Assembly (NCBI RefSeq): GCF_000875775.1
Contig: NZ_CP010868.1
Coordinates: forward strand, 1,623,707-1,687,706
Source of the DNA: Nitrosopumilus piranensis
Lineage (GTDB): Archaea; Thermoproteota; Nitrososphaeria; Nitrososphaerales; Nitrosopumilaceae
Direction of reading: 5' to 3'
Length of the DNA: 64,000 nt
Shown: piece by piece, positions 33,287 through 42,554 of the stretch
How positions within the stretch are numbered: the first letter of the stretch is position 1
Layout: every line of letters starts with the position of its first letter
Made by a program: the position numbers and the translations under genes
The notes under the pieces: generated by a model
Databases searched by the model: none
What the model saw: the letters and a program-made list of their open reading frames with translations, nothing else
What the model was told of the DNA's origin: nothing

Positions 33287-33591
33287 GCGACTTTAATTTT
33301 TACGTCACAATTTTTAGAAGCAAAATAATCTTTCATAAATTCAGCAAACTTTTCTTCTTGAGTACTAGAACGGTATTTTGATAACATGTCATCAAACTTT
33401 TCTACAATTCCATTGTGTAGTTCAGGTTTGAATGCAATTTTGAAAAAGGTCCAACCAAAGTTTTCGGTTGGTTCACTGAACACGTATCCATTGTATCCAC
33501 CAGTAAGCGTTTCCATATGAGATAGCGCTTTTTTGATATTGAATGAATCATCAGAATAATTTTTTGTGGAAATTTCTAAAGTTATAGTCAT
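33283..33591 (-). CDS. Conserved hypothetical protein (102 aa)
   Basis: The protein is mixed alpha/beta: '[16 protein letters not shown]' opens, '[24 protein letters not shown]' is a beta region, and a C-terminal helix follows. The family is not recognised. The 3' end overlaps the uS11 stop by 4 bp. The start overlaps the PDCD5-like stop by 4 bp, so it lies in a leftward operon with rtcB and the PDCD5-like gene. A role in RNA or translation is suggested only by that context. Confidence 0.75.
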   Translation of the reverse strand: MTITLEISTKNYSDDSFNIKKALSHMETLTGGYNGYVFSEPTENFGWTFFKIAFKPELHNGIVEKFDDMLSKYRSSTQEEKFAEFMKDYFASKNCDVKIKVA

Positions 33592-34004
33592 TCTTCTTCA
33601 TCCTGAGATGATTGTTTGCTGAGTTTATCAGTCAATGAAACAAACTTGCCGTCTTGTTCAACATTGATCTTTGTTTCAAGTCTAATGTTTAGTCCAACTG
33701 ATCTAAACAGTGTCATTAATTTTCCACCATCAATTGTTTCGTTAATCTCACCGGATTTTATCAATTCAGATAATTTTTGTACAATAATTTTTGTTTCATT
33801 TGGAAATTGTGATTCTGCGTTTTCTAAAACTTCGAGTCCCCTGAATCCTAAAACTTTGACTAGAATATCTCTTGGATTCTCAGCAGGCTTTTGTTGAGTC
33901 TGTTCTGTGGATTTTTCTGAACTCTGTCGAGATACAAGATTTTTTTGCATCTCGGCTAGTCGTTTTGCTTTTAGTCTCTCTAGTTCTGAATCTTCTTCAC
34001 TCAA
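33588..34004 (-). CDS. PDCD5/TFAR19-like DNA-binding protein
   Basis: 138 residues. The N-terminal segment 'ELERLKAKRLAEMQK' and the helical core 'PRDILVKVLGFRGLEVLENAESQFP' and 'IIVQKLSELIKSGEI' match the archaeal dsDNA-binding PDCD5 family. In most members the core is preceded by 'RILP'-type residues. The tail is acidic ('SSQDEEE') and a Gln-rich linker separates the parts. It overlaps rtcB by 4 bp and the 102-aa gene by 4 bp. The C-terminal half (after residue 95) is longer than usual. Confidence 0.82.
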   Translation of the reverse strand: MSEEDSELERLKAKRLAEMQKNLVSRQSSEKSTEQTQQKPAENPRDILVKVLGFRGLEVLENAESQFPNETKIIVQKLSELIKSGEINETIDGGKLMTLFRSVGLNIRLETKINVEQDGKFVSLTDKLSKQSSQDEEE

Positions 34005-35476
34005 CCTTTTATCACACCTATAGGCACTAATTTTGCTACTTTAGTGGCAATTCCTAGATTGTGAGAAACATCAACTACAGCATCAACATCTTTGTAGGCT
34101 TGAGGTGTTTCTTCCACAACTCCATCTCTGGTCAATGCTTTGATAAAGATGCCCTTATCATTTAGGGATTTTTTTACGTCATTTTCAGTATAGTTTCTCC
34201 TTGCCTTGGAACGAGACATTGTTCTACCTGCTCCATGTGCAGTAGAGCCAAAGCTTAGATCCATGGAATTTGGTTGTCCAAGTAAAATCCAGCTTGCAGT
34301 ACCCATAGAACCAGGTACCAAGACAGGTTGGCCCAAGTGACGATACTTTGAAGGAATCTCATCTCTGTTTGCAGGAAATGCTCTAGTTGCACCTTTTCTG
34401 TGAACAACTAGTTTTCTCTCCTTACCATTTACTTTGTGTTTTTCAACTTTAGCAATATTGTGTGCAACATCATAAACTAGTTTCATGTCAAGATCTGATT
34501 CTGATTGATTAAAGACTCGTTCAAAAGATTTTCGGGTCCAATGAGTAATCATCTGTCTGTTACTCCAAGCAAAGTTTAGTGCTGCAAACATTGCTTTTCT
34601 GTAAGACTCTCCTTCTTCAGAGGTATTAGGAACACATGCAAGTTCTCTGTCTGGCAATGAGATATCATATTTGCTCATGGCTTGTTCTGCAACTCTTAGA
34701 TAATCACTACAAACTTGATGTCCAAATCCTCTTGAACCACAATGAACTAGAACTGTAATTGTTCCTTCTTTGATTCCCATTTTCTCAGCTGCTTCTTGGT
34801 TGTGAATTTCTGCAACTTTTTGAATCTCAAGAAAATGGTTTCCTGAGCCTAAACTACCAAGTTGTGGTGCACCCCTCTTTCTTGCTTTATCTGAAACTTT
34901 GTTTGGATCTGCGTTTTTAATCTGACCGTTTTCTTCACATACATCTGAATCATTTGTTGAACCATAGCCATGATCAATTGCCCAGTTTACACCATTGACT
35001 AGAACCTCATCAAGTTCTGAATGACTCAGTTTTACAGCACCTTTAGAACCCACACCAGATGGAATGGAACTAAAAAGATCAGTGACAATGTCTTTTAGTT
35101 TAGAGCGAACCAAATCTTCAGTTAAATTTGAGCGCAATAGTCTGACTCCGCAATTAATATCGTAACCTACACCACCTGGACTGATCATTCCTTCTTCAGC
35201 ATCCATAGCAGCAACGCCACCTACTGGAAATCCATACCCTTCATGTCCATCAGGCAAAACAACACTATGCCCCACAATTCCCGGAATTGAGGAAACATTA
35301 CGTGCTTGCATAATGGTTCTATCAGTAAGCATCTTCTCAAGTAATCCTTCATTTGCGTAAATTCTTACAGGAACTTTCATGCCCAAATTAGAATCAGCAT
35401 CAATTTGGTATTGATTTTCTCCAATTTTTTTTGGAGTAACTATAGTCATATCATTTGAAAAGCTACAAGGTTCCAA
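34001..35476 (-). CDS. rtcB: tRNA-splicing ligase RtcB
   Basis: 491 residues. It joins tRNA halves with 2',3'-cyclic phosphate and 5'-OH ends, using GTP and Mn. The metal cluster is seen in 'PDGHEGYGFPVG', 'GGVGYDINCGVR' (Cys) and 'LVHCGSRGFGHQ'. The guanylylated His is in 'GSTAHGAGRTMSR' near the C-terminus. Met10 (35449) is an alternative start, because the first nine residues do not look like RtcB. No intein is present. It lies in an operon with the PDCD5-like gene. Confidence 0.96.
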   Translation of the reverse strand: MEPCSFSNDMTIVTPKKIGENQYQIDADSNLGMKVPVRIYANEGLLEKMLTDRTIMQARNVSSIPGIVGHSVVLPDGHEGYGFPVGGVAAMDAEEGMISPGGVGYDINCGVRLLRSNLTEDLVRSKLKDIVTDLFSSIPSGVGSKGAVKLSHSELDEVLVNGVNWAIDHGYGSTNDSDVCEENGQIKNADPNKVSDKARKRGAPQLGSLGSGNHFLEIQKVAEIHNQEAAEKMGIKEGTITVLVHCGSRGFGHQVCSDYLRVAEQAMSKYDISLPDRELACVPNTSEEGESYRKAMFAALNFAWSNRQMITHWTRKSFERVFNQSESDLDMKLVYDVAHNIAKVEKHKVNGKERKLVVHRKGATRAFPANRDEIPSKYRHLGQPVLVPGSMGTASWILLGQPNSMDLSFGSTAHGAGRTMSRSKARRNYTENDVKKSLNDKGIFIKALTRDGVVEETPQAYKDVDAVVDVSHNLGIATKVAKLVPIGVIKG

Positions 35477-35566
35477 TTTTAATCTTCAGTAAAAATTTGA
35501 TCCATGAAAAATCAAAACAAGAAAATGATGATAGAATTTATCTATGATAGATTACTCTTAGTAAGT

Positions 35567-35764
35567 ATGGCAAGAGCAAAATTAACTAAAGAAGAAATAG
35601 AAAAACAAAAAGAAGAGCAAAAAACTAGAGCAAAAGCATCACGAGCAGCAAGAAGAAGTGGAAAAAGTATGAAAAAAGAAGGCAAAGTGAACAAATCAAA
35701 AGCTAAAACAAAGGAGCCTAGATCTCAAAGAAAAATTGCTACAATAAACAAATCACGATATTAG
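35567..35764 (+). CDS. Small very basic protein (65 aa)
   Basis: The longer frame from 35504 begins before a TATA-like stretch (TTTATC near 35537-35543), so I use the ATG at 35567. About half of the residues are Lys, Arg or Glu. A charged helix 'LTKEEIEKQKEEQK' is followed by a basic region 'RAARRSGKSMKKEGK' and a basic end. It likely binds DNA or RNA, but the family is unknown. It ends 10 bp before the convergent large surface-protein stop. Confidence 0.65.
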   Translation: MARAKLTKEEIEKQKEEQKTRAKASRAARRSGKSMKKEGKVNKSKAKTKEPRSQRKIATINKSRY

Positions 35765-35773
35765 TAATTGGAA

Positions 35774-38700
35774 TTAATTTACTCCAATTAACCCCTTTTC
35801 TACCATGTATTTGAGACCATTAACAAATTCAGTTTCATCAATTTGTCCTTCAGCCCACCACTTTGCATTATTTTTTACCCAATACGGAATTGTATCCTCA
35901 GATGTGTCAGATGATTCAGGTAAATCATCAATTGCAATAATGTCTTCTTTAATCATAAATGAGATTCCTTGTTTGAAAGAATCATCTCCAATTGCACCAT
36001 CTGCCCACCACTGTACGTTATTTTTAATCCATTCAGGGACTTGTTTTCGTGAAAGATTTTTTTCTTGTAACAATTCTGTAGATTTTTGTTTGTATGGTGG
36101 AAGTAGATTAAATGTCACAGTATCAGTTTCTTGTCCTTGATATTCTGCTTGAATTTCATATTCACCATGAATTGTTCTCTTATCAAACCAGAGAACGTTC
36201 TCGTAATTACCATCTTTGGTACCAACGATTTTTTGTTCAGCAGTCTGTCCATTAGGATCTGTTATAGTAAATAAAATTCTTGCACCACGAGAATAATCTT
36301 CTATTTCACCAGAAATTTTTAGTTGGATTGGTTCATACCATTGTAATTGCATTTCATTTTGTTCAAGGACTATACTAATTGAATCAGAGTTAGATTGAGA
36401 CACTGAAGGTGTTATATCTACAAAATCAGATTCTACAAGAGGAAGTGTTTCAGTAGGAGACAAGGGTCTTTCAGGTATTGCATCTTGTCTATACAGGGTT
36501 TCCAAGAATACAGGTTTAGTTACATCTAAAATTTGAAATGAGTTGATAGAATCAAAAATAATTCGTTGTTGTTGTCCAATGTTTTTACTGATTGTTTCAC
36601 CACCTACCAAAATTATATCATCATCATATGGAATTAGATTCAACCAACGCTGCCATTTCTCAAATTCAACCTCATCACCACGCTCAAATCTAAATTTTTC
36701 AGAAATTTCATAAGATACTTGAATTGCATCTAATCCATTTACTGTAATTTTTTTGAAATTAAAATTCGGAATGTCTAAACAAGTCATCCATCCTTCTTCA
36801 CCAGGATCATCAAGATAGACAGGAGTTGTTTGAGAATCAATACACCACTGTCTTTCATAATCTTCGATAAAGTCAGTTACTTGGTCATAGTTTTGTAAAT
36901 CAATTTGTTGCCCCACATCATGATATATTCCAAGGGCCAACCAATTCATCCAGGAATTATACCAAAATGAGTAGAAAGTCCTATGTGGAAATTCAGATGT
37001 GTTGATTGATGCCCAAGTTTTCCAATGATCTGGGATTTTCATTGCTACATTATAGTTACTAAGATCATGTAGAACATATTCTAGATTTGGTGGGTCTTCA
37101 TAGTCATAGTAATCGAAATCGTATTCGTCTTCGTATCCATCATCATCAGTTCTGACATCTCCAGGTCCATCATAAGTTCCATCAGGACCATCAAATCCAG
37201 AATATCCTTCATCAAAATATTCTTCTTGAGTGTCTTTATCATCCATCGATGATTCAACATGGATTCCAAAATTGTCTATAGATGCAACATCACCAGCGCT
37301 AACAATTTTTGTATTTCTATTAACAAGATTTGTTATTTCTACAGTTCCTTCTATTAGTTCAACTGTAGTGACATCTCCTGTGTGAGTAGTAATGAATTCA
37401 GTACCTCGCACTGCAAGATTTGCTTTCTGAGTTTCAATTATGCAAAGAAGACATCCTTTTTCAAAAAATGCATGTACCTTGCCTTTCAATAATTGAAATT
37501 TTGATTTTTCTTTACTTGTATCAGCTAATTCAAATTCAGAATTAGGACCAAGAATAACTTTGTGACCAGATTGAAATATGATTTCAATATGTCCACTATT
37601 CAAAGTAAAAATTCTATCCCCAGCATAAAGAATTGAATTTTGTGTCAAATATTCAACATCTCCTGAAGTACGTTTTACGGTTACCTCACCTTGAACTACA
37701 AAGACAACTCCACTTTTTTGTCCTACAACAGGTTCTGGTTTTTCTATAATAACATCAACGCTAGATGTCTTTTGATTTCCATCAGAATCTTTGGCAATAA
37801 CTAGAAGAGAGTAGTGATTTACAGGGATTGTTGGTAACGTGTAAACATTAAGAGTAGTATCAAAAGGTGCAGTTGCAGCAATAGATTTGTTAATTGTTGG
37901 AAATCCCCAATCCCCATCTTGACGAAGTTTTTGGGAATCAGTAGTAAGACTCAATGCAACTGTAACATGTTTTTGTAATACATCACATGTTGGATTTACA
38001 TGTCCTACAAAAATTGGAAATGATGCAGTATCACCTGGAGCAATGGTCTCTATCTTCTTTCGTACAATGAGTTCAAAATCACGACATTCCTCTAATTCAG
38101 GTTCTGGGGCAGGTATGGGTTCAGGGTATGGTGCAGGTATTGGTTCGGGGGTAGGAATCGGTGTTATTGTATCCCCACCAACTGAAACACCTTCTTCTGA
38201 ATCAGTTGTCGAAGATTCTCCACAAGGAACTGCAATGTCTAATTGCTCAACTTGAGATAAAAGATCTAATGCTGCACTTTTGAATGCCGTAGTGGATTGA
38301 TAATAAACTTGATTAGAATAACCGGCTACTACAGCAACATCATCACTAGCTATCCATGTTGTAGAACCTACTTTTTGTTCAGTACCACAATCATAATCAT
38401 GATAAATATCATCATAGTTTCCTTGATACTGCCAATTTACTGAAACAGTTCCTGTTGATGACCAATACCCACTTTCATAATCACCATAAGAACACCAAAA
38501 TGAATTCACATAAGATCCAAAATTTTCTCTGGGTACTCCTTGAGGATCATACACATAACCACCAGCACTAGGAGGACAATAAAGACCACTTGAACCATAA
38601 ACAGGTTCTGGAGGTGGAGGTGGAGGAGCTATCAAAGTTGCATATTCAGAGCTGTAAATATTTCCACGATATTCAGGAGTATAGCTTGCACTGATGTACT

Positions 38701-39076
38701 TGTTTGCAATACCTGATGAATGTATAAAGTCTTGTTCAGAGATAGGTCTAGATATTCCAATAAAAATTCCGGAATTAACATCAGTCTCTACAAGTTGAAA
38801 AGTATCTATCGTAACAGGTACAGTGTATGGTGAAACACGTGTTACAATTTCTGCAGTTATTGAATCCTTTGTGTTTGAAGATATATTTTTGTCAGTATCT
38901 ACAACTTGTACAGTTATTTGTTCACCGATTTCATACTGATTTTTATCTAAAGAAACCTCAATTTCAAAGTTAACTGAAATACCATAAACGTCATCAAAAA
39001 CAAAAAATAAACCAAACAGAAAAAACCCTAGGAATAATACAAATCTTGCATCATAGAAAATATCATGAATTAGATT
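35774..39076 (-). CDS. Giant surface protein with FecR domain and C-terminal WW repeats
   Basis: A TTG at 38635 gives 953 residues. The same frame stays open and protein-like to 39076: a signal-peptide-like stretch (VLFLGFFLFGLFFVF, about 39043-38999) then a beta-rich domain. No ATG, GTG or TTG was seen in that upstream part; an ATG ATG at 39054 is one base out of frame. Domains from TTG-based numbering: Ig-like segment and a Pro/Glu linker to about 190, an outer beta domain, FecR at about 310-460 ('GDVEYLTQNSILYAGDRI', 'ANLAVRGTEFITT'), and a C-terminal pair of WW repeats ('VPEWIKNNVQWWADGAIG', 'IPYWVKNNAKWWAEGQI'), a thaumarchaeal cell-surface signature. It is probably an S-layer-associated protein. 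Confidence 0.75.
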   Translation of the reverse strand, partial: NLIHDIFYDARFVLFLGFFLFGLFFVFDDVYGISVNFEIEVSLDKNQYEIGEQITVQVVDTDKNISSNTKDSITAEIVTRVSPYTVPVTIDTFQLVETDVNSGIFIGISRPISEQDFIHSSGIANKYISASYTPEYRGNIYSSEYATLIAPPPPPPEPVYGSSGLYCPPSAGGYVYDPQGVPRENFGSYVNSFWCSYGDYESGYWSSTGTVSVNWQYQGNYDDIYHDYDCGTEQKVGSTTWIASDDVAVVAGYSNQVYYQSTTAFKSAALDLLSQVEQLDIAVPCGESSTTDSEEGVSVGGDTITPIPTPEPIPAPYPEPIPAPEPELEECRDFELIVRKKIETIAPGDTASFPIFVGHVNPTCDVLQKHVTVALSLTTDSQKLRQDGDWGFPTINKSIAATAPFDTTLNVYTLPTIPVNHYSLLVIAKDSDGNQKTSSVDVIIEKPEPVVGQKSGVVFVVQGEVTVKRTSGDVEYLTQNSILYAGDRIFTLNSGHIEIIFQSGHKVILGPNSEFELADTSKEKSKFQLLKGKVHAFFEKGCLLCIIETQKANLAVRGTEFITTHTGDVTTVELIEGTVEITNLVNRNTKIVSAGDVASIDNFGIHVESSMDDKDTQEEYFDEGYSGFDGPDGTYDGPGDVRTDDDGYEDEYDFDYYDYEDPPNLEYVLHDLSNYNVAMKIPDHWKTWASINTSEFPHRTFYSFWYNSWMNWLALGIYHDVGQQIDLQNYDQVTDFIEDYERQWCIDSQTTPVYLDDPGEEGWMTCLDIPNFNFKKITVNGLDAIQVSYEISEKFRFERGDEVEFEKWQRWLNLIPYDDDIILVGGETISKNIGQQQRIIFDSINSFQILDVTKPVFLETLYRQDAIPERPLSPTETLPLVESDFVDITPSVSQSNSDSISIVLEQNEMQLQWYEPIQLKISGEIEDYSRGARILFTITDPNGQTAEQKIVGTKDGNYENVLWFDKRTIHGEYEIQAEYQGQETDTVTFNLLPPYKQKSTELLQEKNLSRKQVPEWIKNNVQWWADGAIGDDSFKQGISFMIKEDIIAIDDLPESSDTSEDTIPYWVKNNAKWWAEGQIDETEFVNGLKYMVEKGLIGVN

Positions 39077-39207
39077 TCATCTCCATTCTCCAGGGTTTAC
39101 GTCAAAATGAGTTTTAAGGATTACATAATATCCCAAAATTTAGCCTCAAATAATGCGTGAAATACACAAGAAGTAGATTTATTTTCCGATAAATTCAACT
39201 CAAAATA

Positions 39208-40569
39208 TTGGCAATTCTACCTATTGATAGTGGTCGTTATGGCACTAAAGAGATGATGGAGATTTTTAGTGAGCAAAAAAAAGTCAATTATCAATTAGAA
39301 ATTGAAGGTGCAGCTGCAATTTCTCAAAGTGAAATTGGAATGATTCCAAAAACAGTCGGAAAACAAATTCACAAAGCTGCAACGTCTGGTAAGATTACTG
39401 CAAAAAGAATCAAACAATTAGAAGCCAAAAGTGATCACGACACTGCAGCACTAGTAGAATCACTAAGTGAAAAGTGTAGCAAAGATGCAAGACCATGGAT
39501 TCACTATGGACTGACTAGTAATGACTTGGTTGATACAAGCAATTCAATGCAAATGCGAGATGCATTGCAAATCATTGAACCCAAAGTTGCAAAGATGGCA
39601 TCAATTCTGGCAAAAAAAGCAGTAAAGCACTCAAAGATTCCAGCAGTTGGTAGAACACACGGACAGCATGCAAGTATCATTTCATTTGGTTTGAAATTTG
39701 CAAACTGGGCAGCAGAGATGGCAAAACATGTTGAGAGAATTGAAGAGATTAAGAAAAGAATTTTGATTTGTAAAACATTAGGAGTGGTTGGAACAGGTTC
39801 ACTGATGGGTGCAAAGTCACTTGAAGTGCAAAGAAGAGCTGCCAAGCGATTAAAGTTATTTCCAGCAGAAGTTACAACACAGGTAGTTCCAAGGGAAAGA
39901 TATGCAGAATACGTCTTTGAGCTTGCTTTGATTGGCGCTACATTAGAAAAGATTGCAATTGAGATTAGAAACCTTCAGAGAACTGAAATTGGTGAAGTAG
40001 CAGAGCAATTCAAGAAAGGACAGATGGGAAGCAGTGCAGTTCCAGTAAAGAGAAATCCAATCAAAAGTGAGCGTGTATCATCATTATCCAAACTAGTAAG
40101 AAGCCAAGTTGGAGTATCATTTGAGAACATTCCACTATGGCATGAACGTGATTTATCAAATTCAGCTAATGAGCGATTTGTAATTCCTACAGTATCCATT
40201 CTAGTAGATGAAATGTTGGAAACCATGACTAGAATTGTTTCTAATCTAATGGTAAATGAGAAGAGAATTGTAGATAATCTCTACATCACAAAGGGACAGA
40301 TATTTGCAGAGTTTGTACTAGAGGCACTAATCAAAAAAGGAGTGCCAAGATTTGTCGCATATAGAGACGTGCAAAGAGTCGCATTTGAGGCAAATGACAA
40401 GGGAATGTTTTACAAAGATGCAATCAAAAACGACAAAGCATTCTCATCAAAGTTAACTGAAAAAGAAATTGATGCAATATTTTCACCAGAAAAACATCTG
40501 GGTGCATCACCTGCAATTATTAGTAATGTACAAAAATCTGTTCAAAAGACAGTAAAAAAATTCATCTAG
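39208..40569 (+). CDS. purB: Adenylosuccinate lyase
   Basis: 453 residues from a TTG with TATA-like TAGATTTATTTT about 28 nt upstream. It cleaves adenylosuccinate to AMP and SAICAR to AICAR plus fumarate. Signature segments are 'TSNDLVDTS', 'GRTHGQHAS' (catalytic His) and the flexible serine loop 'GQMGSSAVPVKRNP'. The final domain is helical. The 3' end overlaps the convergent asparagine-synthase-like gene by 8 bp. purA is at 15992-16993. Confidence 0.96.
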   Translation: MAILPIDSGRYGTKEMMEIFSEQKKVNYQLEIEGAAAISQSEIGMIPKTVGKQIHKAATSGKITAKRIKQLEAKSDHDTAALVESLSEKCSKDARPWIHYGLTSNDLVDTSNSMQMRDALQIIEPKVAKMASILAKKAVKHSKIPAVGRTHGQHASIISFGLKFANWAAEMAKHVERIEEIKKRILICKTLGVVGTGSLMGAKSLEVQRRAAKRLKLFPAEVTTQVVPRERYAEYVFELALIGATLEKIAIEIRNLQRTEIGEVAEQFKKGQMGSSAVPVKRNPIKSERVSSLSKLVRSQVGVSFENIPLWHERDLSNSANERFVIPTVSILVDEMLETMTRIVSNLMVNEKRIVDNLYITKGQIFAEFVLEALIKKGVPRFVAYRDVQRVAFEANDKGMFYKDAIKNDKAFSSKLTEKEIDAIFSPEKHLGASPAIISNVQKSVQKTVKKFI

Positions 40570-41317
40570 TCTTTAGTAGAGTTTTGTGAATTTTAGAGCC
40601 ATACTGTAGTGCTTTTTTTCTTTTGTTACAAGAAATTTCAGGAACACCAACTTCTTTTGCTAGTTTTCGTATGATATGTTTTCTGTATAGATCTTCAGAA
40701 TCTGTAATCTTTTCTGAAATTGAAACTGTCTTTGCATAATTAATAAAATCTTCAGATAACAATGGCTGTAAAATTTTTACATCAAATTCTGATGCAATTA
40801 GATTTACTGCCTTCATCATCTTTAGTTCATTGTCTAGTTTTGAATCCATTACTTTATTGATTTTAGAGTCACCATCTGAAAATGCCTCTCTATACGCATT
40901 ATAGCCACAAAATAACTCATCGATTCCGTTTGCAGTAACTACTGTATTGATACCCAATCTGTTTGCAAGCTTTGATACATAGTAAAATGCAATACAGTTT
41001 TCATTCCATGAAAGATTGTCAGTTTTTATTTTTTCATGAATTCCAGATGAAATAGATGGGAATGTTTCTGAATCAATCTCTAAGACATGGTGAGGGTAAT
41101 TCATTTGTTCGTTAACTTCTTTTGCAAATAAGATATCATGGGATTCAGAGAATCCAATTGTAAGTAAGGTGACATCATAGTTCATGTCTTGGCAAATCTT
41201 TGAGATTAGAGTACTATCAACACCGCCGGAATATGCAACTCCAATTTTGTTTTGTGTTACAGTTTGAGTGATTGAAGTTTTGATATTATCAAATAACTCT
41301 TGGTATTTGGCATCCAT
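40562..41317 (-). CDS. PP-loop protein, asparagine-synthase C-terminal type, without glutaminase domain
   Basis: 251 residues. The ATP loop 'GVAYSGGVDSTLIS' is followed by 'TANGIDELFCGYNAYRE', the AsnB aspartate-binding part, and a helical tail with 'LYRKHIIRKLAKEVGVPEISCNKRKKALQYGSKI'. There is no N-terminal Ntn glutaminase domain. It may use free ammonia or an unknown partner; asparagine synthesis or an RNA or lipid modification are all possible. Orientation is opposite to purB, with which it overlaps by 8 bp. Confidence 0.85.
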   Translation of the reverse strand: MDAKYQELFDNIKTSITQTVTQNKIGVAYSGGVDSTLISKICQDMNYDVTLLTIGFSESHDILFAKEVNEQMNYPHHVLEIDSETFPSISSGIHEKIKTDNLSWNENCIAFYYVSKLANRLGINTVVTANGIDELFCGYNAYREAFSDGDSKINKVMDSKLDNELKMMKAVNLIASEFDVKILQPLLSEDFINYAKTVSISEKITDSEDLYRKHIIRKLAKEVGVPEISCNKRKKALQYGSKIHKTLLKTR

Positions 41318-41391
41318 TTCTATCCCTATAATTCTACAAAGGGTAATGAATCAAACTCTTTAACTATTAATTTAGATAAAATATACTGTAA

Positions 41392-41670
41392 ATGATGAGA
41401 CTATCACAAGAAGAAATTGAAGTAGAATTGAAAGATTTACCAGGATGGAGTATGATAAATGAAAAACTACATAGAGAAATTGAATTTAAGAGCTTCAATC
41501 AAGCATTTGGATTTATGACCAGAGCAGCAATGGAGATTGAGAAAATGAATCATCATCCAGAGTGGTTTAACGTATACAACAGACTCGTAATCGATTTGAT
41601 GACTCATGATGCAGGTGGCATCACAAAAAATGATATCAATCTAGCCAGAATTCTAAATTCGCTGGTTTGA
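41392..41670 (+). CDS. Pterin-4a-carbinolamine dehydratase
   Basis: 92 residues, the PCD/DCoH size. The conserved '[28 protein letters not shown]' contains the catalytic His-His pair and the substrate-binding Asp. It recycles tetrahydrobiopterin after hydroxylase reactions or moves pterin intermediates. It lies 60 bp before the PTPS-family gene on the same strand, a pterin pair. No aromatic-amino-acid hydroxylase is seen in this window. Confidence 0.93.
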   Translation: MMRLSQEEIEVELKDLPGWSMINEKLHREIEFKSFNQAFGFMTRAAMEIEKMNHHPEWFNVYNRLVIDLMTHDAGGITKNDINLARILNSLV

Positions 41671-41732
41671 TGAGAATTCTAGGCACAAATATTTCAGAAT
41701 TTATATAATGACTCTGGTGCAGATGACTTTAC

Positions 41733-42548
41733 ATGGCAACAAGTCCCACAATATTGGATTCTGACTTTAGGTATATCGACAAGAAAGGAAACCTCATGAA
41801 AACTCGAACAGAGTTAACGGTAGCCCAGATGCTAGACTTTTTGGAAGATGAATACCAATACAATCACAAGGTTACATTGAAAAATGGAACTGAAATTACA
41901 ATTGATTTTAAAACTGCAAAGGGACTCATAGAAGTAATTGACAATGAAGATGACATTGCAAAATACAAACAGATCAAAGAAGACTTTCCTGACCAAAAAA
42001 TCATGGCAATTGGACATGGAAAATATGCTGCACAGTTAAAAGAATTACAAGATATTGTATTTTATGATAAAACACCACAAACAGGTTCTATCTTTTTAGA
42101 TGATGGATCATTTGCATTTGATTATGCACACATCTTGCCACTAGTTGAGAAATGCTCCATACTACATGGACATACATCATCTGTAATGGTTGAACTAGTT
42201 GGACAGATGAAAGACAATTTACTTGTAGACTTTGGTGTTGCAAAAAGAATCGTTAAAGAAGTTTTAACCGCATTTGATCACAAATTCTTCATTAACAGAA
42301 AATATCTAAAATCAGAAGACGACTCTCACTATGTCATATCATTTGAAGGTCCTAAAGGAATGTTTGAATTGCAAGTTCCAAAAAATACAACCTATCTTTT
42401 AGAAGGTGAAGCTACAGTAGAAAATCTTTCAAGTGAACTTATCAAATTACTAGCACCAAAGATGCCAGCAAATGTTGAAGCAGTCGGTGTTTACATCTAT
42501 GAGGGATACAACAAAGGCTCCCATATCATCTCAAATATCTCAAGATAA
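41733..42548 (+). CDS. 6-Pyruvoyl-tetrahydropterin synthase family protein with extra N-terminal domain
   Basis: 271 residues, about 120 more than a typical PTPS/QueD. The C-terminal domain starts near residue 125: 'FAFDYAHIL' and 'CSILHGHTSSV' (catalytic Cys and the zinc HxH), then 'VDFGVAKRIVKEVLTAFDHKFFI'. It ends with 'ATVENLSSELIKLL'. The N-terminal 120 residues (rich in Asp, Lys, with 'KNGTEITIDFKT' and 'IMAIGHGKYAAQL') are unknown and may regulate or dimerise it. It is linked to PCD upstream and overlaps nothing downstream (valS 7 bp later). Confidence 0.85.
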   Translation: MATSPTILDSDFRYIDKKGNLMKTRTELTVAQMLDFLEDEYQYNHKVTLKNGTEITIDFKTAKGLIEVIDNEDDIAKYKQIKEDFPDQKIMAIGHGKYAAQLKELQDIVFYDKTPQTGSIFLDDGSFAFDYAHILPLVEKCSILHGHTSSVMVELVGQMKDNLLVDFGVAKRIVKEVLTAFDHKFFINRKYLKSEDDSHYVISFEGPKGMFELQVPKNTTYLLEGEATVENLSSELIKLLAPKMPANVEAVGVYIYEGYNKGSHIISNISR

Positions 42549-42554
42549 TACAAA

